Below are positions 16,563 to 24,123 of a stretch of 27,796 bases of DNA, piece after piece. Below the pieces are notes generated by a model, which was not told the DNA's origin, made no database searches, and worked only from the letters and a program-made list of their open reading frames with translations. The position numbers and the translations under genes are program-made. Position 1 is the first letter of the stretch. Each line of letters starts with the position of its first letter. Source of the stretch: JAAKFL01 sp964629645 (GTDB lineage: Bacteria; Chlamydiota; Chlamydiia; Chlamydiales; SLFE01); assembly GCA_964629645.1 (NCBI GenBank), contig CAZVSU010000030.1, forward strand, positions 1-27,796. The letters run 5' to 3'.

Positions 16563-17675
16563 ATGAGCCTCGATGATGAAAAACTGACCAACAACGAATT
16601 GGTCGCCCTATTTTTAAAAATGGATCTGCACATGGTCGCTCAAGTGGCAGAGACCCTGTCGCCCGAACGAGCCGCACATGTTGTCGCAGCCCTTGAAGCT
16701 GAAGCGGCGTCTTGCGACGCGACATCTCAGCGCATCTGCGCGCTCTTTTTAGGACTCTCCTCAAAAGAGCAAGTGGTCGCAGTCGGCCGCGTTATGAACA
16801 CGAAGTTTACCATGCTCCTTATCCAGGAGCTCATCCAGCGCGATCAAAGGCACCTTTGGAAAATCTCTTCGCTTCTGATCGGTTTAACACAGAGGGTTTT
16901 TAAAAAGGTGCTCACCAACGCCTCCGACGATCAACTGGAAGTTCTGCAGCACGAGGCGATGAAAGAGCCCCTCCAACACCACCTCACCGTTTATGCGCAT
17001 GAGGCCGGGCAAGAGCTCAATCAAATCATCGACGAGCTCCTCCAAATCGAAAAAGAAATCGCCGCTTACGACCTCGCAACCCTTACCCGATCCGAGCTCC
17101 ATGCTCAGCTTCGGCAAATCGAATCCTACCACGAGCGGATCGACACCTTTCTCACTAAAATAGCAAGAGCCCTCGGGATCGCCTGGAACACCAATCGCCC
17201 CGATCTCATTGACCAGCTCAATAAAATTCAAGACACATGCAGACGGACACTAGAGATGACTCTCGGCACTCCGCGCGGCAAAGAAACAGAACCAACCGGC
17301 CTTTATCGAATATTGGAGGAGCGTGTCTGCTGCGCTTTTCGCGGAGAAAAAGAAGCCGAACAGTTAAAAGACGAGGAGCCGAATGTCGAAGCGCTCGCTG
17401 CGATGGATCTTTGGACTCTGAAAGACTACTGGGAGATGGGCCTTCTTCCCTCGATCGCAAACGAAAGCGACTTAAAACTCAATCCCGACAGCCATTCCGA
17501 TAAAGAATGCCAAAATTACCGCGAAAACCTCATGGATGAGGTCAAAGAGAATCTGGACGCTCTTGGCCTAAGCTCTGTGCGGGACTTCAAACGAGCCTAC
17601 ATCGGCACTGCCAAGCTGCTGCATGACTACATTGAAAGCCGCTCCGCTTCTTTCACAAGCGACACCACCTCTTGA
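16563..17675 (+). CDS. Unknown helical protein, possible distant relative of the large pair
   Basis: No family recognised. 370 residues from ATG 16563 (GTG 16560 is one codon upstream; neither has a clear ribosome site). It is almost entirely amphipathic helix, with no signal peptide or membrane helix. The first 120 residues look like short repeated helical segments (VAQVAETLSPERAAHVVAALE, then LFLGLSSKEQVVAVGRVM). A later GLYRILEERV followed by LAAMDLWTLKDYWEMGLLP recalls RLHNILEGRV and SKMTCSEVIKGLPIMF, in the same order, in the divergent 787-residue protein, which hints at distant homology. The last 49 bp overlap the convergent adk gene (17627-17675). Confidence 0.65.
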   Translation: MSLDDEKLTNNELVALFLKMDLHMVAQVAETLSPERAAHVVAALEAEAASCDATSQRICALFLGLSSKEQVVAVGRVMNTKFTMLLIQELIQRDQRHLWKISSLLIGLTQRVFKKVLTNASDDQLEVLQHEAMKEPLQHHLTVYAHEAGQELNQIIDELLQIEKEIAAYDLATLTRSELHAQLRQIESYHERIDTFLTKIARALGIAWNTNRPDLIDQLNKIQDTCRRTLEMTLGTPRGKETEPTGLYRILEERVCCAFRGEKEAEQLKDEEPNVEALAAMDLWTLKDYWEMGLLPSIANESDLKLNPDSHSDKECQNYRENLMDEVKENLDALGLSSVRDFKRAYIGTAKLLHDYIESRSASFTSDTTS

Positions 17676-18298
17676 GTGACCTCGTCGGCCGGCAAAGATC
17701 CATCGACAGTCGACAAGACGCCCTGCCGACAATAGTAATTCACCACAGGCTCTGTCTCGTCGAGATAAACGTCTAAACGCTCTTTCACCACTTCTGTCGA
17801 ATCATCGGGTCTTTGGTACAGCTCGCCCCCGCACGCATCGCAAGACCCTTCTATTTGAGGAGGCGTGTTTTCTTTATGGAACACTTTGCCGCATGAGCGG
17901 CATGTGAGGCGCCCTGTCAGCCGGCGCACAAGCTCTTCGTTTGAAACCTTTAAATTGACTGCGATGATCCGCTCTTCAGGTGTGAGACGGTCTTGAAAAG
18001 CATTGGCCTGCGTCAGCCGCCTTGGAAAGCCGTCGAGTATATACCCTTCCTTGCAATCAGATTTTGCAACACGATCAAACAGCATATCGAGGACAAGGTC
18101 GTCCGGCACAAGCTTGCCTTCATCCATAAAGGCCTTGGCTTTGGCGCCGAGCTCTGTTTCATTTTTTATGTTGTCACGGAAAAGATCCCCCGTAGATATA
18201 TGGGGAGTCCCCAGCAGATCGGCTAGGCGAGACGCTTGCGTCCCTTTTCCCGATCCCGGCGCCCCTAAAAAAATAAGAATCGTTTTCTTTTTCGTCAT
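17627..18298 (-). CDS. adk: Adenylate kinase (zinc-LID type)
   Basis: Cytoplasmic enzyme interconverting ATP + AMP with 2 ADP. 223 residues, normal for a long-LID enzyme. P-loop GAPGSGKGTQ lies near the N-terminus (about 13-22), followed by the AMP-binding segment STGDLFRDNI and by ILDGFPRRLTQA. The LID domain contains CRSC and CDAC, a four-Cys zinc knuckle. The LysR gene lies upstream on the same strand (its stop is 48 bases from ATG 18298). The 3' end overlaps the convergent unknown gene by 49 bp. Together with the nearby nucleotide transporter it places two adenylate-handling genes close together. Confidence 0.94.
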   Translation of the reverse strand: MTKKKTILIFLGAPGSGKGTQASRLADLLGTPHISTGDLFRDNIKNETELGAKAKAFMDEGKLVPDDLVLDMLFDRVAKSDCKEGYILDGFPRRLTQANAFQDRLTPEERIIAVNLKVSNEELVRRLTGRLTCRSCGKVFHKENTPPQIEGSCDACGGELYQRPDDSTEVVKERLDVYLDETEPVVNYYCRQGVLSTVDGSLPADEVTQEVVSLVKEAERLSM

Positions 18299-18346
18299 GA
18301 ATCTGCCTACTGCCTATTATCAAAGGGATCACTATAGCAGATTCTG

Positions 18347-19174
18347 TCAATCACGACAATTGAGAGCCAAGCGCGCTTTTTGAAAAATATTTTGGAGGCG
18401 CCTTTTCATCTCTTTGCTTGTCTGCCGCGTCAAAGCAAGAATGCGGTAAGGGCTCGGCCGGGGCTGCCAAGAAACGGGGGTGAGGCCGGCTCTTTTCGCG
18501 AGAAAATCGGGCAAAAGCCCCACTTCACGGCCCGAGGCGCAGATATCGGCAATGAGCGACCAGCTAGGGAGACGAGCTTTGATCTCAAGCGGTGTCCCGG
18601 ACTGCTTTTCCCACCTTTCCTGCAGCAACAAGCTTTCACATTGCTCTTCAGGCAACAAAACAGGAGTGGGACAAGAGAGCTTTTTTTTTGAGTATAACTG
18701 AAAAAGGCCTGAACCGATCTCAGTGCTCTCAACTCCTTTCCACGCCTGATTATCAGGAACAAAAGCAAGGTCGGCATCGCGGCGAAACACAGCCTCGTAA
18801 GCTTTATCGGGGCGGCAAATATAAAGCTCGACCGCTTCGCAAGCGATGATTTCGGGCATGACGACTTTGGCAACCGCATGAGTGGTGGCCATGCGGATGG
18901 GACCCGGCTTGACAGAGGCGATTTCATGTCTTAACTGCCAGACCCAACGCTCTGCCTTCTCAAGGATCACCGCCCCTTGCCTCGTCAAACGAAACTGCCT
19001 TTTTTCATGCAGACATAAATCCACGCCAAAAGCGCGCTCCACCCTCTGAACAGCGGCGCTGGCGGCGCTTTGACTCAAGCAGTGCCGCTTGGCGGCTAGG
19101 CTGAGATTGCCCAATGCTGCCGCAGAAATCAAAAGCTCTAAATCAGAAAGTCTCAGCTGCCCTAATGCACTCAT
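18347..19174 (-). CDS. LysR-type transcriptional regulator
   Basis: DNA-binding regulator of 275 residues. The N-terminal winged helix-turn-helix reads LGNLSLAAKRHCLSQSAASAAVQRVE. The C-terminal periplasmic-binding-protein-like domain would sense a small effector. ATG 19174 is preferred to ATG 19216: it gives the usual distance to the helix-turn-helix, and a good promoter (19204-19232) places transcription start downstream of 19216. It is divergent from the nucleotide transporter, the classic LysR arrangement, so that gene is the first candidate target along with autoregulation. The ligand cannot be read from the sequence. Confidence 0.85.
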   Translation of the reverse strand: MSALGQLRLSDLELLISAAALGNLSLAAKRHCLSQSAASAAVQRVERAFGVDLCLHEKRQFRLTRQGAVILEKAERWVWQLRHEIASVKPGPIRMATTHAVAKVVMPEIIACEAVELYICRPDKAYEAVFRRDADLAFVPDNQAWKGVESTEIGSGLFQLYSKKKLSCPTPVLLPEEQCESLLLQERWEKQSGTPLEIKARLPSWSLIADICASGREVGLLPDFLAKRAGLTPVSWQPRPSPYRILALTRQTSKEMKRRLQNIFQKARLALNCRD

Positions 19175-19186
19175 AATACCTGAATT

Positions 19187-19205
19187 TTCGATAATTATAA
19201 TCGAA
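19187..19205. promoter_or_regulatory. LysR-box-like inverted repeat
   Basis: TTCGAT, a 7-base AT centre, then ATCGAA: a 19-bp interrupted palindrome with 6-base arms between the LysR gene and the transporter gene. It spans the predicted transcription start of the LysR gene, as expected for an autoregulatory site. Confidence 0.5.
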
Positions 19206-19232
19206 TATATCGACATGACAGATTTAAATCAA
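19204..19232 (-). promoter_or_regulatory. Probable promoter of the LysR gene
   Basis: On the minus strand: -35 TTGATT (19232-19227), a 17-base spacer and -10 TATATT (19209-19204). The start point would fall near 19197, about 23 bases before ATG 19174. For the divergent transporter a weaker ATGACA (19215-19220), 17 bases, TAAATT (19238-19243) is possible. Confidence 0.5.
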
Positions 19233-19264
19233 CGTGCTAAATTGGTGAAAAAAAGGAGTGATTC

Positions 19265-20665
19265 ATGTCCAATGCCATTTTGTCATTTTTTCAATCAATT
19301 TGCCGCTTCAACTTCGGGACATTCGAAAAAGAGGAATTCAAAAAATTTTTGCGATTGGGTCTCATTTTTGCCCTCATCATCGGCGTTTACTGGACGCTGC
19401 GGCCTTTAAAGGATTCGATTTTTATCCGCCTCGCCGATAAGCTTGAGCTCCCCTTCGCGAAAATGGTGTCGGTGATCTCTCTCCTTCCGCTTGTGATGTT
19501 TTACACCAAACTTTTAGAAAAGACCTCCCGAGAAAAAATGCTCAATATTCTGCCGGCTTTCTACGGCATTTTGATTTTCGTCTTCGCCGCTGTGATGCTC
19601 TTTGTCCAAAAACCGGTTGCGGAAATGGCCGGCCAAACGGATCTGTTTCTTTGGGGATCAAAAATATTGGCCTATGTCTGGTACGTCTTTGTGGAAAGTT
19701 TCGGCTCCCTGATTGTGGCGCTCTTTTGGGCCTTTTCCGCTGACACCACAGAGCCGACGTCCGCCAGACGAGGGTTCCCTCTTGTTGTGGCGATCGGTCA
19801 AATGGGGGGCATTGTGTTTCCCTACTTTGTCGGCGGACTCCCCTATAGGATCGGACTGCAAACAGACAGCCTCTCCATGGCGATTTTAGGAGGGCTCACG
19901 CTCCTGATTATCTATATGGTCAACCGCTTTCTTAAAGTCACCCCGAGCCACCTTCTTCAGTCCTACCACGGTAAAAACGAAGACGAGATCGAAGACAAGC
20001 AAGAGCCCGGATTTTTAGAAGGACTTAAGCTCCTCTTGTCCCACCGCTACTTAATCGGCATCTTTGCCGCCAACTTTATCTACGAGATCATCGTGACCAT
20101 CTTCGACTTTAACTTTAAACTGTCGGCAGCCGATGTCTACCAGGACGTCGCCCTCAGCAACTATCTCAGCCTTTACGGCTCGAGCGTTAATATCGTCTCG
20201 CTTCTTTGCCTTCTGCTCGGAATCAGCAACGTCACCCGCTACCTCGGAGTCGGAACGGCTCTTGCGCTGATGCCCGTGATCGTGGGAGGAGCCTTGATCG
20301 GATTTCTCTCGATTGACACACTCAACTTTCTCTTTGCCCTGATGGTCGGCTCAAAAGCGATCAATTACGCCCTCAACGGCCCCGCATTGAAACAGCTTTA
20401 TATTCCCACCACGCCGGACGTGAGGTTTAAGGCGCAAGCCTGGATCGAAACTTTCGGATCGCGCGCATCCAAAAATGCCGGTTCCATTTTTAACACTCTC
20501 CTTAGGCCCTTGCAAAGCCAGTTCGGCGCTGCCATGGGAAGAAGCTACTACCTCGTATTGAGCGGGGCGATCGGCTTCCCTTTAATTGTTCTATGGTTTG
20601 TGACCGCCGTTTACCTCGGCAAAACGTTTAAGCGCTCTATTGAGTCGAAAACAGTGGTTTGTTAA
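19265..20665 (+). CDS. TLC-family nucleotide (ADP/ATP-type) transporter
   Basis: Inner-membrane carrier of the family used by intracellular bacteria to import ATP or other nucleotides from the host. Family features: the soluble start EEFKKFLRLGL, then a first helix with GVYWTLRPLKDSIF (TLR-x-x-KD is a hallmark), about 11-12 hydrophobic helices and a late RASKNAGSIFNTLLRPLQ loop. At 466 residues it is shorter than the roughly 500-residue-plus classical Npt proteins, so substrate (ATP/ADP exchange, NTP uniport or other) is open. AAGGAG (19253-19258) lies 6 bases before ATG 19265. It is divergent from a LysR regulator with a shared operator-like palindrome. Confidence 0.85.
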   Translation: MSNAILSFFQSICRFNFGTFEKEEFKKFLRLGLIFALIIGVYWTLRPLKDSIFIRLADKLELPFAKMVSVISLLPLVMFYTKLLEKTSREKMLNILPAFYGILIFVFAAVMLFVQKPVAEMAGQTDLFLWGSKILAYVWYVFVESFGSLIVALFWAFSADTTEPTSARRGFPLVVAIGQMGGIVFPYFVGGLPYRIGLQTDSLSMAILGGLTLLIIYMVNRFLKVTPSHLLQSYHGKNEDEIEDKQEPGFLEGLKLLLSHRYLIGIFAANFIYEIIVTIFDFNFKLSAADVYQDVALSNYLSLYGSSVNIVSLLCLLLGISNVTRYLGVGTALALMPVIVGGALIGFLSIDTLNFLFALMVGSKAINYALNGPALKQLYIPTTPDVRFKAQAWIETFGSRASKNAGSIFNTLLRPLQSQFGAAMGRSYYLVLSGAIGFPLIVLWFVTAVYLGKTFKRSIESKTVVC

Positions 20666-20687
20666 AAATTGATGTGCAGGGTATAAT
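20659..20687 (+). promoter_or_regulatory. Promoter giving a probably leaderless tsaC mRNA
   Basis: TTGTTA (20659-20664), a 17-base spacer and a perfect TATAAT (20682-20687). The -10 ends 6 bases before ATG 20694, so transcription should start at or next to the start codon. No usable ribosome site is present before that ATG. The -35 overlaps the end of the upstream gene. Confidence 0.5.
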
Positions 20688-20693
20688 TCCCTC

Positions 20694-21713
20694 ATGCACA
20701 TTGACTTAAGAAAAGCAGTCACGCTGCTAAAAATGGGGGAGGTGGTCGCCATCCCGACGGAGACGGTCTACGGGCTGGCGGCGCCCCTGTTTTTTGAAAG
20801 CAGCGTCAAAAAAATCTTTTCCCTCAAAAAACGCCCCCCCAGCAACCCCCTCATTGTCCACATTGCCGGCAGATCGCAAGCAGAAGCGCTTATCGATCAA
20901 ATTCCGCCCCATTTTGAGGCACTTGCCGAAGCCTTCTGGCCGGGACCTGTCACTCTCGTTGCCCCTGCCTCTCCACACGTTCCTGAAATGGTGCGCGCCG
21001 GGCTGCCCACTGTCGCCCTCCGCATCCCGGGCCACCCCCTCGCAAGAGCGCTCCTCAGAGAAACCGGCCCCCTCGTCGCTCCGTCCGCTAATTTATCGGG
21101 ACGCCCTTCAAGCACAAGGCCGCGCCACGTTGAGGATGATTTCGGCCTGGAGTTTCCTGTCCTTGACGGAGGCCCGTGTCAAAAAGGCATCGAATCGACG
21201 ATTCTCATCAACAAAGACAATGAATGGCAGATCGGAAGGCTGGGAGCCCTTTCCATCGATGAAATCGAAGCCGTTTTAGGGTATCCTGTCAAAAGCGCGT
21301 CGGCAGAGCGCCCTTTGTGCCCTGGGCAGCACTTCCGCCACTACAGCCCGAAAGCCAAACTCCAAATCGCCGAATGTGCGCTAGAGATAAGCGGCGTTGT
21401 CGTCGGCTTTTCAGATCGCCTCTACCCCAAAGCTGCCCGCGTCATTCCTTTAGGCCCGCTCAGCGACCCCGCCGCGCTCTCGCAAAACCTTTATCGGACG
21501 CTTCGCGCCCTTGACGAAGAGGGCATCGAAGAGGCTCATATCGATTTTGATTTTCCAAAAGAAGGGCACTTGCTGACCATCTCAGAACGCCTCTTGAAAG
21601 CAGCAGCGCGTCACTCTTCGGGAGCGGGCGGAGCAGGAGGCAACTCGAGCGGAAACGCGTCTTTAAGAGACTCTGTCAATTCGGATTCAAGCGCCTCAAA
21701 GGAAGTTTTTTGA
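20694..21713 (+). CDS. tsaC: L-threonylcarbamoyladenylate synthase (Sua5-type)
   Basis: Makes threonylcarbamoyl-AMP from threonine, bicarbonate and ATP for the t6A37 modification of ANN-decoding tRNAs. 339 residues, the long form: a YrdC domain (about 1-190) with IPTETVYGLA, KKRPPSNPLIVHI and APSANLSGRPS, then a C-terminal Sua5 domain after a linker containing CPGQHFRHYSPKA. The family-like part ends near ERLLKAA (base about 21605). The remaining Gly/Ser-rich 35 residues lie in the 103-bp overlap with the convergent kinase gene and look like an extension created by loss of an earlier stop. Preceded by a -10 box only 6 bases from the ATG. Confidence 0.9.
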   Translation: MHIDLRKAVTLLKMGEVVAIPTETVYGLAAPLFFESSVKKIFSLKKRPPSNPLIVHIAGRSQAEALIDQIPPHFEALAEAFWPGPVTLVAPASPHVPEMVRAGLPTVALRIPGHPLARALLRETGPLVAPSANLSGRPSSTRPRHVEDDFGLEFPVLDGGPCQKGIESTILINKDNEWQIGRLGALSIDEIEAVLGYPVKSASAERPLCPGQHFRHYSPKAKLQIAECALEISGVVVGFSDRLYPKAARVIPLGPLSDPAALSQNLYRTLRALDEEGIEEAHIDFDFPKEGHLLTISERLLKAAARHSSGAGGAGGNSSGNASLRDSVNSDSSASKEVF

Positions 21714-22783
21714 TCATAAACCCGCTCAAGAATCTGATCAACTCGATCGATATCGGGCCGCTTTTTTGGATCGGGGTTCATCATGGCTTTTGCAAGCAGC
21801 TGCAGCTTCGTCCCGGGCTCAAATGCGTTCCACCCCTTCCGAAATGCCTTCAGATCCATCATTGGGGGCTTCCCATCATTGTCCATCGCCTTCCAGACAA
21901 AGGGGCGAACATCTGTACGAGACTCTATTGAATAGAACGTATTGCCGAGAGCAAAAATGTCTGCAGCCTTAGAATCGTATGGGATTTGCTTCGATAAATT
22001 AGCAAAAATTTCGGGCGCCATGTACCCGGGCGAACCGATGTAGAGGTACTTTTCGTCGGCGGTGCCGCTCTCAGCCGCGAGCCCCAAGTCCATACATTTC
22101 ACCGACAAAGACTCACCGTCTTGAAAAGCCAGAAAGTTAGCGGGCTTGATGTCCCGGTTGACATACCCGTTCTCGTGCATCATTTTCATCCAACTTGAGC
22201 ACCCCTTCACCACTGCAGGAGTTTGTTCAGGTTTGAACTTCATGCCTTTTAAATCCCCCAAATTTGCGTAAGGGAGAAAAAGCTTCGTCTTCTTTCCTTT
22301 TGTTTCCGATACCTCTCCCGGATCGAAGGCCGTCATGCTCACCATTTCGGTCTCTTCTCCTTCGAACCCGAGCATCTTTTTGATCAAGTCCACTTCTTTC
22401 ATCGTCGCTTCAATGGTTTCGCCGCGCCTTTTTCCCTCTTTGACCGGCAGACTGGCAAAAGCGCCAAGCCTGACGGGCTGCCCGCTTTCGTCCAACTCGA
22501 TAGCGGTTCGCACTTTTTTATAGGTTCCCCCTCCGAGCCAGAGCGCCGGATTTTTTGGGATCACGTAGATTCTGCCATCGGGATTGACCTGCAGGTGAGA
22601 GCCTGCATAGCGTGCGTCTCGGTCTTTTGTACCTTCAGTCTTTTCTCCGTACTCAACGGTAGTTCCGGAACGGATGTAGATCGGTCTATCCTGTTTTTTT
22701 GCCTTAGCTATGAGTTCACTGCGGTTGCCTTGCAAATACCGCGACAAGCTGTTCTTCGACTTGGCGTTTGATCCTAAGGCCAT
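21611..22783 (-). CDS. Ser/Thr protein kinase-like protein
   Basis: Eukaryote-like kinase fold. Numbering from ATG 22783 (390 residues): glycine-rich GGGTYKKV at 84-91, catalytic loop YVNRDIKPANF (HRD is NRD; D211, K213 and N216 kept), metal-binding MDLGLA (D232), and APE in GSPGYMAPEIF. The VAIK-type lysine of strand 3 is not evident: the matching segment reads RLGAFASLP, so ATP binding is altered or uses another lysine such as those in GGGTYKKV. ATG 22783 has AAGGAG 4 bases upstream. The same frame stays open to 22879, but that stretch looks non-coding. The upstream ORF (22716-23114) overlaps it, so the protein may really be about 500 residues with a frameshift. Possible effector or regulator. 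Confidence 0.75.
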   Translation of the reverse strand: MALGSNAKSKNSLSRYLQGNRSELIAKAKKQDRPIYIRSGTTVEYGEKTEGTKDRDARYAGSHLQVNPDGRIYVIPKNPALWLGGGTYKKVRTAIELDESGQPVRLGAFASLPVKEGKRRGETIEATMKEVDLIKKMLGFEGEETEMVSMTAFDPGEVSETKGKKTKLFLPYANLGDLKGMKFKPEQTPAVVKGCSSWMKMMHENGYVNRDIKPANFLAFQDGESLSVKCMDLGLAAESGTADEKYLYIGSPGYMAPEIFANLSKQIPYDSKAADIFALGNTFYSIESRTDVRPFVWKAMDNDGKPPMMDLKAFRKGWNAFEPGTKLQLLAKAMMNPDPKKRPDIDRVDQILERVYDQKTSFEALESELTESLKDAFPLELPPAPPAPEE

Positions 22784-23114
22784 CAAACTCCTTCTCAAAG
22801 GGAGTCGCACGATTCTCATCAAGGAAATTGAGGACCTCTTTTGCTCTCTTAAAGGGGGTTTTTTCGACCTCTTGGACACCTTTATCAGAGGGCTTCTTTG
22901 TTTTGAAAAGGTGCTGAAAGCATTGCGTTACTTTTTTCAAGCCGGGCATCTTGGGATTTTTTTCCCCTTTAATGACGGGAGATCCTTGAGACGCTGCACG
23001 CGACTCTTTGGCGCGTTCGTAGAGATTAACGAGCGTGCTTTTAAATTTTCCGGTTTTTTTACTGACAGAATTAAAAAGATTGGAAGGACCAATATTGTCA
23101 AGTCTAATATTCAT
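22716..23114 (-). CDS. Short ORF, possibly the frameshifted N-terminus of the kinase-like protein
   Basis: 132 residues from ATG 23114 (GTG 23129 is an alternative start). No family recognised; basic, Lys-rich and helical, with no signal peptide. It begins MNIRLDNIGPSNLF. The frame keeps good coding character up to QVEEQLVAVFA near 22735 and then stops at 22716, while the kinase frame gains sensible coding character from GNRSELIAKAKK at the same place. One base shift here would join the two. Alternatively it is a separate small gene translationally coupled to the kinase by the SD-like AAGGAG before ATG 22783. Confidence 0.55.
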   Translation of the reverse strand: MNIRLDNIGPSNLFNSVSKKTGKFKSTLVNLYERAKESRAASQGSPVIKGEKNPKMPGLKKVTQCFQHLFKTKKPSDKGVQEVEKTPFKRAKEVLNFLDENRATPFEKEFDGLRIKRQVEEQLVAVFARQPQ

Positions 23115-23158
23115 AATATGATTTCTCACCCATTTTTTTTATCTTTTTAATAAAACTA

Positions 23159-23188
23159 ATAATAATAAATACTATGCCAACTGACCAA
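23159..23188 (-). promoter_or_regulatory. Possible promoter for the kinase region
   Basis: Minus strand: TTGGTC (23188-23183), an 18-base spacer and TATTAT (23164-23159), about 40 bases before ATG 23114. The 142-bp AT-rich gap 23115-23256 must also hold the opposing promoter for the cytochrome operon; TTGATT (23197-23202) with TAAAAA (23220-23225) is a weak candidate. Confidence 0.3.
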
Positions 23189-23256
23189 CAATCAGCTTGA
23201 TTCTGCCGCCGATAGAGCGTAAAAAGAGAGAGGATTAAAATTTTGGAGGACGCGCC

Positions 23257-24123
23257 ATGCTCAAGCAGATTTGGCCCTATTCGATGCTTGTGATCCTGGT
23301 CTTCGCATTGGGAGCTCTTTTTACCGTTATTTATCATGAGCCAAAGGACTTTTTCGAAGAGGTGATCGTCATGAACGAGCCAAAGATCTTTTCCGTGCCG
23401 GTGAAGGCTCCCCCCTCGACCCTCCTCGTCGACCCCGAAGAAGCACCTGAAGACATCAAAGCGCAGGTAATGAAGGGCTATCGGCTGTTTATGGAAACGC
23501 GCCGAAATGCTCCTGCCTATGTCGGCAACAACCTCGACTGCCGGAGCTGCCATTTCAGGGGAGGCAATACCCTCGGCGGAAGAAACGGATCCATTTCACT
23601 TGTCGGCGTGAGCCACGTCTATCCCCGTTACTCCGATCGAGCGGGCCGCTACATCAGTCTGGGCGAGAGAATCAACAACTGTTTTCAGCGCAGCTTAAAC
23701 GGTCGGCCGCTTCCCTTAAAAGGAGAAAAAATGACCGCTTTGATCGCCTTTCTCTCTTGGATTTCCAAGCCTGTGGAGACATTCAAGGAATTCCCCTGGC
23801 TGGGGCTGCCGAAAATGACAACCACTCTGAAGCCCGATCGAGAAAAAGGGGAGCAGCTGTACCTTCAGCACTGCGCCGCCTGCCACGGCAGAGACGGCAA
23901 GGGAGTGGCTGCACAGCCCGGAGAGGAAGGGCAAGAGATCCCTCCTCTTTGGGGCGAGGGGTCGTTTAACGATGGGGCGGGGATGAGCCATTTGAATAAT
24001 TTCGCCCCTTTTATTTGGCTCAATATGCCGCTCAATAATTCGATTCTTACTGAAGAAGAGGCGGTTCATATCGGCGACTACGTTTTGAGTCAGCCGCGCC
24101 CTCATTTTGAACCGGGGAAGTAA
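23257..24123 (+). CDS. Diheme cytochrome c, TsdA (thiosulfate dehydrogenase)-like
   Basis: Probable membrane-anchored periplasmic diheme c-type cytochrome, 288 residues. A hydrophobic N-terminal helix (about 8-26) serves as anchor or signal. Two heme motifs are present: CRSCH (95-99) and CAACH (206-210). The segment between them, SHVYPRYSDRAG, ERINNCFQRSLNG and MTALIAFLSWIS, matches the TsdA family. C142 in INNC is at the place of the unusual axial Cys ligand of the TsdA active-site heme. TsdA joins two thiosulfates to tetrathionate or the reverse. GGAGGA (23245-23250) lies 6 bases before ATG. It heads a three-gene operon (TAATG junction with the next). The exact reaction here is unproven. 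Confidence 0.8.
   Translation: MLKQIWPYSMLVILVFALGALFTVIYHEPKDFFEEVIVMNEPKIFSVPVKAPPSTLLVDPEEAPEDIKAQVMKGYRLFMETRRNAPAYVGNNLDCRSCHFRGGNTLGGRNGSISLVGVSHVYPRYSDRAGRYISLGERINNCFQRSLNGRPLPLKGEKMTALIAFLSWISKPVETFKEFPWLGLPKMTTTLKPDREKGEQLYLQHCAACHGRDGKGVAAQPGEEGQEIPPLWGEGSFNDGAGMSHLNNFAPFIWLNMPLNNSILTEEEAVHIGDYVLSQPRPHFEPGK

Noticed and set aside
19175..19216. Longer LysR protein starting at ATG 19216
   Set aside because: Adds an Ile-rich atypical N-terminus, lacks a ribosome site, and lies upstream of the start point predicted by the TTGATT/TATATT promoter.
23104..23553. 149-codon open frame on the minus strand upstream of the kinase region
   Set aside because: Covers the cytochrome gene's start and first heme motif and the AT-rich promoter gap; composition does not look coding.
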